Shown piece by piece: positions 17,440 through 24,190 of a stretch of DNA of 64,000 nt. Under the pieces are notes generated by a model. It worked only from the letters and a program-made list of their open reading frames with translations. It was not told the origin of the DNA and made no database searches. The stretch lies in contig WRAZ01000008.1 in NCBI GenBank assembly GCA_009779925.1, forward strand, positions 1-64,000, written 5' to 3'. Origin of the DNA: Chitinivibrionia bacterium. GTDB lineage: Bacteria > Fibrobacterota > Chitinivibrionia > Chitinivibrionales > Chitinivibrionaceae. Made by a program: the position numbers and the translations under genes. How positions within the stretch are numbered: the stretch's first letter is position 1; each line of letters starts with the position of its first letter.

Positions 17440-18327
17440 ATGGATTTTTTATTTGATTTTATTCGACATTCGGCACAAAATTTGGTGCAAATCGGTCTTT
17501 TGCCCGATTCTTTTAAGTTTGCGTTCGTCATAAATTCCGTTATTTGCGCGCTTATAATAGGTCCCGTTTTAGGTGCAATCGGAACGGCGGTCGTCGCCAA
17601 AAGAATGGCGTTTTTCTCAAACGCAATCGGACACTCGGCGCTTACGGGAATTGCCATCGGAATACTGCTCGGCGAGCCCGTGAATAATCCGTACATCTCG
17701 CTTTTTTCGTTCTCGATTTTATTCGCGATTTTCCTGAATTTCTCCAAAAACAAGAGCGGAATGTCGCACGATACTCTAATCGGCGTGTTTCTGGCGGCAA
17801 GCTTGGCAATCGGTGCGTCGCTAATGATGTTCGCAACAAGAGACATAAATATCCATATTTTGGACGCTTATCTGTTCGGCTCAATTTTGACCGCTTCAAA
17901 CTACGACATAAACCTGCTTTTGGTAATTGCGATTATGGCGATAGCCGCAGGAGTTGTCGGCTTTAACCGAACGATAATGTCTGGACTAAACCCCGTTTTA
18001 GCGCAAGTCAGAGGCGTTCCCGTTGTAATTTACGACTATGTTTTTGTTGTTCTGATAGCGCTTATTACAGTAGCAAGCGTTAAAATAGTCGGCGCAATTC
18101 TGGTAGAAGCGCTTTTGATAATCCCAGCCGCGGCGGCGCGAAACATAAGCCGTTCGCTGAAATCCTTTGTTGCGTGGAGCGTTGTGTTTGCAACGATAAG
18201 CGCGCTTACGGGAATAATAGTGCCGATGGAGTTCAAAATCCCAATCCCAAGCGGCGGCGCGATAATTATTTGTGCGACGATAATATTTATTTTAACGCTG
18301 TTGGTGAAGATTGTTAGGAGGAATTGA
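17440..18327 (+). CDS. ABC-3 family metal transporter permease
   Basis: A 295-residue permease of the ABC-3 family (ZnuB/MntB/TroC-like) with about eight hydrophobic membrane segments. The family's 'RMAFFSNAIGHSALTGIAIG' stretch lies near residues 50-69 and 'VKIVGAILVEALLIIPAAAAR' near 210-230. It pairs with the ATPase encoded just upstream. No substrate-binding protein gene occurs on either side, and the next gene is an unrelated restriction system about 180 bases away. AAGGAGAG precedes the ATG. Confidence 0.92.
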   Translation: MDFLFDFIRHSAQNLVQIGLLPDSFKFAFVINSVICALIIGPVLGAIGTAVVAKRMAFFSNAIGHSALTGIAIGILLGEPVNNPYISLFSFSILFAIFLNFSKNKSGMSHDTLIGVFLAASLAIGASLMMFATRDINIHILDAYLFGSILTASNYDINLLLVIAIMAIAAGVVGFNRTIMSGLNPVLAQVRGVPVVIYDYVFVVLIALITVASVKIVGAILVEALLIIPAAAARNISRSLKSFVAWSVVFATISALTGIIVPMEFKIPIPSGGAIIICATIIFILTLLVKIVRRN

Positions 18328-18507
18328 TTTTTTCAGATAATAACTGTTAATTTTAACAAAATTAAGGCGCCTAAATTTACGTTTTGATAAAAGTATTTTT
18401 CTACAAAATTTTCAAATTCCTTTTTTTTCCGCATTTGATATGTAGCTTTTTATTATTTTGTACTAAATTTGTGCCTAAAAAAGTAAAGTCTTGTAAGGGT
18501 TATTTTA

Positions 18508-21500
18508 ATGAGTGAAGAATTGTTGCAAAGAGATTTGATAAAAAATCCCGAGAAAATCGGGAAATGGGATTTCTATAATATTGGCGCAACGACAGTTAAA
18601 GCCCTCAAAGAACACGGCATTGTTCGGAATGTAAATTATGGTAGCGAGGAAAACAAAAAAGTAGACGCATTGATTGTGCAGAACAAAAATGTAATTGCTG
18701 TTATTGAATATAAAAAACCGTCAGAGTTTAAGACAACTGAACAAAAGAACAAGGCGATTAAACAAGAATTAGAAGTTGCTCGTAAATTGAGGGCAAAAAT
18801 ATTCATTGCTACCGATACACAAGAAACGGTTTGGATAAACGTTGCCACAGGAAATAGAATAAAAGAAGAAAGCAAAAAAGAATTAAAGGTAAATTTTGAC
18901 AAAAAAGACGAAAAATTACCAAATTTGCTTGAAAAAATAGTATTTTCAATCAATGAAACAAATGACCAAATAAAACCTAAAGAGTTAGTTAATCCTACTG
19001 ATTTAGCAAAACAAATTTGGCAAGACATTTGGTCTGTTAGTGGCGCAACACCTGAAAATTGCCTATATACCTTTGTAGAGTTATTCATTTTTAAATATTT
19101 GAGCGATTTAGGAATATTAGGCGAGGGTATAAACTTTGGTCATTTAATAGATAGGTATTCTTATAACCTCGAAAATCCTGAAGAAAAAGCACTTGAATAT
19201 TATGCAAATACCGTGAGACCTGAAATAAAGAAATTATTTCCGCCTAGCGATAAAGACAAAACTACCATAATAAATGGAACGATATTTGTCAGCAAAGACC
19301 AAAAGTCGGTGGCGGGATATAGTGCTGTTTTCAAAAAAGTGCTGTTGAGATTTCGAGATTATGGAAAACTTGAAAATATAGATTATGATTTTAAAAGTAA
19401 ATTATTTGAAAGTTTTTTGAAGCAAAGTATTAGCAAAAAAAATTGGGGACAATTCTTTACTCCTCTTAAAGTTATTCGCGCTATTGGAGAAATGGCAAAA
19501 GATGATATTAAAGAAGGGATTACTATTTGCGACCCTGCTTGTGGAGTAGGAAAATTTCTGTTAGAGCCGCTGATAAGTAGATTGAATTACTTCTACAACG
19601 TAAATTCAAAAGGAATAACGCCCAAAATAACAATTCAAGGCTTCGATAAAGGTTTTGATAAAGACGAACAAAAAACAATTATTTTGGCAAAAGCCAATAT
19701 GTTGATTTATTTTTCCGATTTGATCAAGGAAAATGCAGGTTTGACAAAAGAGTTTTCAAAACTTTTCAATGAAAGTTTTACACTTAAGACAAATTCTATC
19801 TTAGGCACTCTTTCTGAGCCAGCAGAAGAAAAATATGACTTGATTTTTACTAATCCCCCTTACGTAACAAGTGGCAGTAGCAATCTAAAAGAGGAAATCA
19901 AAAAAGACGGCGAACTTTTAAATTATTACAAAATCAATGCAATGGGTGTTGAGGGTTTGTTTATGGAGTGGATTGTCAGGGCATTAAAACCTAATGGAAA
20001 AGCATTCGTTGTTGTTCCTGACGGAATTTTTAACCGTCATAATGACAAAAACTTACGCCGATTTATAATTGACGAATGTTTTATTGACGGTATTATTTCT
20101 TTACCGTTAAACACGTTTTTTACAACAAATAAAAAGACATACATTTTGTGCCTTACAAAGAAAACGGATAAAAAAGAAATTCAAAACGCGCCCGTATTTA
20201 CTTATTTGGTAAGCGAAATAGGCGAAAGCAGAGATGTTTATCGTTTTAACATAGAGCAAGACGATTTAAGCGAAGCAATTACATTGTATTCGTTTTTCAA
20301 AGGAAACAAAGCGAGTTTTGATAAAATAAACACAGACAAAAGATGTAAGATTTTTCCTTTCTCCAAATTTGATGAAACAATAGAGCAAAGCTGGATAGTC
20401 GATAAATGGTGGTCGGAAGAAGAGAAAATAGAGTTAGGTATTAGTGAGAAAAAAGAAAAAGTTGGATTGTTTGAATTTTCTGCAATGGTTGAAGATATTG
20501 CATTGTCAATAAAAGGTTTCCAAGAAGAGATACGCGAACTATCCGAAAAAAAAAAATCTAATATAAAAAAGAAACCATACAAAATTATAGATTTGTTTGA
20601 CATTGATAGAGGCAGATCAAGATATACAAAAAAATATGGAAATGCAAACAAAGGAGATTATCCCGTTTATTCTGCATCGAATAATGCGCCTCTTACGTTA
20701 ATTAACACATTTGACTTTAACGGAAAATATTTAACTTGGGCAACAAACGGTTTTGCTGGTTATATAATGTTAATTGATGGAAAGTTTTCAATAAATGCTG
20801 ATAGAGGACTATTGCGACCAAAACAAGAAAACATAAACATTCAATATATTAAATCTGCTCTCGAGCCTAAATTAAGGGAACTTGCGAAAGGGCGAAAAGG
20901 CGAAAAAGGAGAGGACGAATTTACTAAAGTTTATCCGTCAATGGTTGAAAATGTTGAAATTGATATGTTCGTTGATGAAGACGGAAATTTTGACGTTGAA
21001 AAACAAAATGAAGTTGCCGAAAAACACGAATATATTGCTGAGTTAAGAGAGAGAATAGAGAACTACAAAAAGCAGATAGGAGAATTGAATGTTGAGATTG
21101 GAATGGAATTTGTTTGTTCTGAAATTAACCTTGCAATGCTTATGAATTTGCAAGACGGCTTTGCGTTCCCATCATCAATATATACAACAAATAAAAATGC
21201 GATAAAATTAATAAGAATACAAGATGTAAATGAAAAATCAGAGCCTAAAGAAGTCAGGATTCCACAAGATTATGCTTTAATTAATAAAGAAAGATATTTA
21301 GTAAGAAAAGGAGATTTTTTATTATCTTTATCTGGTGCTGCAGGTTTTAATTTAAAAAAATGGTATGGAGAAGAAGGATATTTGAATCAAAGAATTACCA
21401 AAATAGAGTTAAAAGATGAATACAAATATAAACTTATTGAAGATTATGAAGAAATTTTGTTTTCAATTATTTATAAAGAACTAAACTCAAAAGGTTTTGG

Positions 21501-21690
21501 AGCAAACAATAATTTATCAAAAAAAGATTTATTGAATATCAACTTTAAAATTCCCATAAACCCAAAAGGAGAATTTGATTTGTCTGCTCAAAAAGACATT
21601 GCCGAAAAATATCGTAAAATAGAACAAATCAAAAAAAGTATTTCGGAAGAGTTGGATAAGATTGCAAATATTGAAATAGATTTTGAGTGA
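18508..21690 (+). CDS. Single-chain restriction-methylation-specificity protein (type I-like/IIG)
   Basis: A 1060-residue fusion. The N-terminal 150 or so residues look like a PD-(D/E)XK endonuclease of HsdR N-terminal type, with D53 and E67-Y-K69. The middle (about 170-640) is an N6-adenine methylase like HsdM, with SAM motif DPACGVGKF beginning at D342 and catalytic TNPPY at 448-452, plus the 'KNWGQFFTPLKVIRAI' lead-in. The C-terminal third (about 690-1060) resembles two HsdS target-recognition domains separated by coiled-coil spacers. No SF2 helicase domain is present, so cutting is likely near the site as in type IIG/IIB enzymes. The gene is much richer in A/T than its neighbours, suggesting transfer. 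AAGGG precedes the ATG. Confidence 0.88.
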   Translation: MSEELLQRDLIKNPEKIGKWDFYNIGATTVKALKEHGIVRNVNYGSEENKKVDALIVQNKNVIAVIEYKKPSEFKTTEQKNKAIKQELEVARKLRAKIFIATDTQETVWINVATGNRIKEESKKELKVNFDKKDEKLPNLLEKIVFSINETNDQIKPKELVNPTDLAKQIWQDIWSVSGATPENCLYTFVELFIFKYLSDLGILGEGINFGHLIDRYSYNLENPEEKALEYYANTVRPEIKKLFPPSDKDKTTIINGTIFVSKDQKSVAGYSAVFKKVLLRFRDYGKLENIDYDFKSKLFESFLKQSISKKNWGQFFTPLKVIRAIGEMAKDDIKEGITICDPACGVGKFLLEPLISRLNYFYNVNSKGITPKITIQGFDKGFDKDEQKTIILAKANMLIYFSDLIKENAGLTKEFSKLFNESFTLKTNSILGTLSEPAEEKYDLIFTNPPYVTSGSSNLKEEIKKDGELLNYYKINAMGVEGLFMEWIVRALKPNGKAFVVVPDGIFNRHNDKNLRRFIIDECFIDGIISLPLNTFFTTNKKTYILCLTKKTDKKEIQNAPVFTYLVSEIGESRDVYRFNIEQDDLSEAITLYSFFKGNKASFDKINTDKRCKIFPFSKFDETIEQSWIVDKWWSEEEKIELGISEKKEKVGLFEFSAMVEDIALSIKGFQEEIRELSEKKKSNIKKKPYKIIDLFDIDRGRSRYTKKYGNANKGDYPVYSASNNAPLTLINTFDFNGKYLTWATNGFAGYIMLIDGKFSINADRGLLRPKQENINIQYIKSALEPKLRELAKGRKGEKGEDEFTKVYPSMVENVEIDMFVDEDGNFDVEKQNEVAEKHEYIAELRERIENYKKQIGELNVEIGMEFVCSEINLAMLMNLQDGFAFPSSIYTTNKNAIKLIRIQDVNEKSEPKEVRIPQDYALINKERYLVRKGDFLLSLSGAAGFNLKKWYGEEGYLNQRITKIELKDEYKYKLIEDYEEILFSIIYKELNSKGFGANNNLSKKDLLNINFKIPINPKGEFDLSAQKDIAEKYRKIEQIKKSISEELDKIANIEIDFE

Positions 21691-21707
21691 GACGAGAGGA
21701 AAGCAAT

Positions 21708-21908
21708 GTGAACAAAATAATTGAAGAAAAAATTAAACGCGCTGTAGAAACAAATAAGTTGAGCCTTAAAATTTTAGGTGAAAGATTTTGGTATAGATAT
21801 TTTATTCGTGTAACAGAACTGATTTGGGCAAGAAATTTTTATGATGGTTATCAAATAGAAGTGTATAGTGACAAATATGGTGAACATTTATCGACGATTA
21901 CTATTTAA
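21708..21908 (+). CDS. Small hypothetical protein after the restriction gene
   Basis: A 66-codon frame starting at a GTG 17 bases after the restriction gene stop, with GAGGAAAG about 4 bases before it. The product is mixed helical at its N-terminus (KIIEEKIKRAVETNKLSLKIL) and aromatic-rich later (ERFWYRYFIRVTELIWARNFYDGY). It shares the A/T-rich composition of the upstream gene and is probably part of the same transferred block. No family was recognised, so a role in the restriction system (for example control or immunity) is speculation. Confidence 0.5.
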   Translation: MNKIIEEKIKRAVETNKLSLKILGERFWYRYFIRVTELIWARNFYDGYQIEVYSDKYGEHLSTITI

Positions 21909-21952
21909 TAGACAAAATTATATGCAACGAGAAAAATGAGGTTTTTTTTAAT

Positions 21953-22897
21953 ATGCTCAACGAATTACAACCTTGGCTAAATTCCGTTTCACCCGTCATC
22001 GAAAAAAACATAGCCGCAAACGGAAATACGGAAAAATGGCTATCAGCATTGCAAACACTCGCGCAAAACCAAGAATGCAAATGTTTTGTTGAAGATGGGA
22101 AGGTAGTGATTTCTGTCGGTGATGTAAGGGCAGGTTTGAAACCTGCCCCTACGGATGCAACGATAATCGCCGCCCTGCGCCAATTTATGCCTTGGCGAAA
22201 AGGACCTTGGAAAATCCTCGACATCGACATCGACACCGAATGGCGAAGCGACTTCAAATGGGAGCGCCTCGAAAAGCATTTTTATTTCTCCGACAAAAAA
22301 ATCCTTGACATCGGCTGTGGAAACGGGTATTATGCGTATCGTGCGGCTCTTGGCGGCGCAAAATTTGTTTTGGGAGTTGACCCGTCGCTTTATTCTTATT
22401 TTCAGGCGCAGATTGCAGCAATTCTTTGTCCGCAAATCCCTGTGAAAATTCTACCGCTCGCGCAAAAGGATTTGCCGCAGAAATTGCCGATTTTTGACAT
22501 CATTTTTTCTATGGGCGTGCTTTATCATCACAAAAATCCCCAAGAGCATTTATTGCATATTTACGATTTGCTTGCAGATAACGGCGAAATTATTCTTGAA
22601 ACGTTAATTATCGACGACGAAAAATTCCCCGACGGGCTTTTTCCAAAGGGAAGATACGCAAAAATGCGCAATGTTTACGAAATTCCGTCAATAAAAAGAG
22701 TGGAAGAGTTGCTGAATTCGCTGAATTTCAGAGAAATAAAACTGCTCGACAAATGTATAACAACAACCGAAGAGCAACGAAAAACCGATTTTATGGATTT
22801 TGAGTCGCTTGAAGATTTTCTTGACCCGAACGATAATTCCAAAACAATCGAGGGCTACCCTGCCCCGATGAGGGCGGTTTTTCGGGCGGTGAGATAA
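21953..22897 (+). CDS. cmoB: tRNA uridine-34 carboxymethyltransferase CmoB
   Basis: A 314-residue CmoB, which transfers a carboxymethyl group from carboxy-SAM to 5-hydroxyuridine at the wobble position of certain tRNAs. Diagnostic stretches are 'MPWRKGPW', 'DTEWRSDFKWERL', the SAM loop DIGCGNGYY (about 119-127), 'MGVLYHHKNP', 'RYAKMRNVYEIPS', 'TTTEEQRKTDFM' and the C-terminal 'ESLEDFLDPNDNSKTIEGYPAP'. Residues about 58-67 (VRAGLKPAPT) are encoded by a 29-bp palindromic repeat inserted in the variable N-terminal linker, leaving the frame and the catalytic domain intact. No cmoA, needed to make carboxy-SAM, is adjacent. A weak GAGG site precedes the ATG by about 10 bases. Confidence 0.93.
   Translation: MLNELQPWLNSVSPVIEKNIAANGNTEKWLSALQTLAQNQECKCFVEDGKVVISVGDVRAGLKPAPTDATIIAALRQFMPWRKGPWKILDIDIDTEWRSDFKWERLEKHFYFSDKKILDIGCGNGYYAYRAALGGAKFVLGVDPSLYSYFQAQIAAILCPQIPVKILPLAQKDLPQKLPIFDIIFSMGVLYHHKNPQEHLLHIYDLLADNGEIILETLIIDDEKFPDGLFPKGRYAKMRNVYEIPSIKRVEELLNSLNFREIKLLDKCITTTEEQRKTDFMDFESLEDFLDPNDNSKTIEGYPAPMRAVFRAVR
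22124..22152. repeat. Palindromic repeat inside cmoB
   Basis: A 29-bp near-perfect palindrome bounded by GTAAGGGC and GCCCCTAC, with core CAGGTTT/AAACCTG. It is translated as VRAGLKPAPT within CmoB. An almost identical copy with an inverted loop lies at 31790-31818 between genes. Confidence 0.8.
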
Positions 22898-22902
22898 TTT
22901 TT

Positions 22903-22929
22903 GTCGGGGCGTATTGCATACGCCCCGAC
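22903..22929. repeat. GTCGGGGCGTAT palindrome between convergent genes
   Basis: A perfect 12-bp stem with a 3-base loop, GTCGGGGCGTAT/ATACGCCCCGAC, between the convergent stops of cmoB and argB. Its core GGGGCGTATTGCATACG recurs at 53006-53069. It may serve as a shared transcription terminator, although T runs are short (TTTTT on one side only), or be a member of the dispersed palindrome family. Confidence 0.75.
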
Positions 22930-22931
22930 GA

Positions 22932-23717
22932 TTATTTTCTATAAATCGTCGTCCCCGTTGCTTTATCGCTCATTTCTTCCAAAAGCGTTTTTTCACCGTT
23001 CCAACCGCAGATGTGGACTTTTTTTACGCCTTTTATAATAGATTCTCGCGCGCCGTTTATCTTGGGTATCATTCCGCCTGTTATTTCGCCGCTTGCTATA
23101 TGACCGTCGATTTCGCCGATTTCTATTTTTTTCGCGACTTTTCCGCCGATTTTTACGCCCGAAACGTCGCTTACGAACATTAAATAATCTACGTTTAAGA
23201 ATGCGGCGATTTCGCTTGCGGCGCCGTCTGCGTTAATATTGTATATATTGCCCGCGTTATCGCGCGAGACGGGAGAAATTACCGCTACAAAACCGTTATC
23301 GCTCAGTAAATCCAAAAGTTTCGTGTTTACACTTTCTATTTCGCCGACGAAGCCTAAATCGTTGCCGCTTGAAGAAAGCAATTTTTTTGCGGTAGCCGTG
23401 TTTGCGTCAACGCCCGAAATTCCTACGGCGGCTACGCCCTGTTTCAACAATTCGTTTACTATCCTTTTGTTTACGTCGCCCGACAATACTCTTTGGACGG
23501 CAAACATTGTTTCCTCGTCCGTTTTGCGCTGTCCGTCCACAAACACGAATTCCTTGTTTAGTCGTCCTAATTCTTCGTTTATGTCTTTGCCGCCGCCGTG
23601 AACGACGCTTACGCCAAAACCATTTTTTTGCAAGTCGTAAATACTTTTTGCCATTTCGCTTAAAAATCCCGAACTGTTTACCGTCGAGCCGCCAATCTTA
23701 ATCATAACCTTTTGCAT
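22932..23717 (-). CDS. argB: Acetylglutamate kinase
   Basis: A 261-residue amino-acid kinase that phosphorylates N-acetylglutamate in arginine synthesis. Key stretches are the N-terminal MIKIGGS, VVHGGGKDI (phosphate/substrate loop), 'FVDGQRKTDEETM' (arginine-pathway-specific substrate contact region), 'NINADGAASEIA' and 'GGMIPKI'. The start is the ATG with GAGGG 6 bases upstream; an upstream in-frame ATG lacks a site. No other arg genes are adjacent. The promoter motif GGCATTTAGTATTTT lies about 50 bases before the start. Confidence 0.92.
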   Translation of the reverse strand: MQKVMIKIGGSTVNSSGFLSEMAKSIYDLQKNGFGVSVVHGGGKDINEELGRLNKEFVFVDGQRKTDEETMFAVQRVLSGDVNKRIVNELLKQGVAAVGISGVDANTATAKKLLSSSGNDLGFVGEIESVNTKLLDLLSDNGFVAVISPVSRDNAGNIYNINADGAASEIAAFLNVDYLMFVSDVSGVKIGGKVAKKIEIGEIDGHIASGEITGGMIPKINGARESIIKGVKKVHICGWNGEKTLLEEMSDKATGTTIYRK

Positions 23718-23768
23718 TATCGCCCTCTTCATTTTCGTTTTTGAAAAGAATACTCTGTTTCCAAAAAC

Positions 23769-23783
23769 AAAATACTAAATGCC
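23769..23783 (-). promoter_or_regulatory. Recurrent promoter-like motif upstream of argB
   Basis: On the minus strand it reads GGCATTTAGTATTTT, 51 bases before the argB start. TTGCAC lies 15 bp before TAGTAT and could be a -35 element. Confidence 0.55.
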
Positions 23784-23829
23784 CGAATATGCGTGCAAAG
23801 TTTTCAAAAAGATGTTGATAAAAACCTAA

Positions 23830-23845
23830 CCACTATATGTAGTGG
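23830..23845. promoter_or_regulatory. NrdR-box-like palindrome 1
   Basis: CCACTATATGTAGTGG, about 345 bases before nrdD, is palindromic and fits the NrdR operator pattern ACACWATATATWGTGT in its central positions. NrdR is the ATP-cone repressor of ribonucleotide reductase genes. Confidence 0.5.
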
Positions 23846-23982
23846 TCATCTGTTTAGTAGCTTTTATACTAAACTAACAACAATTCGCAAAAAAAAGAAA
23901 GTTATTAACAAGTTTTCAACATTTTTGTTGATAAATCAGCTGTTTCCGCAAAGTGCCGCATACTGTATTGCCGCAAAAACAA

Positions 23983-23998
23983 GCACAATATATTGTGC
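23983..23998. promoter_or_regulatory. NrdR-box-like palindrome 2
   Basis: GCACAATATATTGTGC is a perfect 16-bp palindrome and the best match in the window to the NrdR operator. It lies about 190 bases before nrdD. Confidence 0.6.
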
Positions 23999-24129
23999 CC
24001 CTTACAGTAAATCTTTAAGTAATACGCTCAAAACCTGCTTGGCAAGCGGACTTGAAAACAAAATTAAAAAAATGCATATTTTTTCCGCTTTTCATTGTAG
24101 GATTATCGTATTTTGTTTGTCCGATATAT

Positions 24130-24145
24130 AACAATATGTTGTGTT
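24130..24145. promoter_or_regulatory. NrdR-box-like palindrome 3
   Basis: AACAATATGTTGTGTT, 45 bases before the nrdD start, has the same AT-centred palindromic form with weaker arms. Confidence 0.45.
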
Positions 24146-24190
24146 GAAAACATTCAAAGAATTAATAAATAAAGGGAGGATACCGTATAT

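Larger units (their letters stand above)
23784..24190 (+). promoter_or_regulatory. Upstream regulatory region of nrdD
   Basis: About 400 bases without a convincing gene separate the argB promoter from nrdD. A 112-codon frame here lacks a ribosome binding site and resembles no protein. The region holds three NrdR-box-like palindromes, listed separately, and an extra inverted repeat GTTTAGTA/TACTAAAC at 23853-23875. GGGAGG at 24173-24178 is the probable nrdD ribosome binding site. Confidence 0.6.

Noticed and set aside
23793-24131. 112-codon open frame upstream of nrdD
   Set aside because: No ribosome binding site, no family resemblance, and it overlaps the NrdR-like operators.
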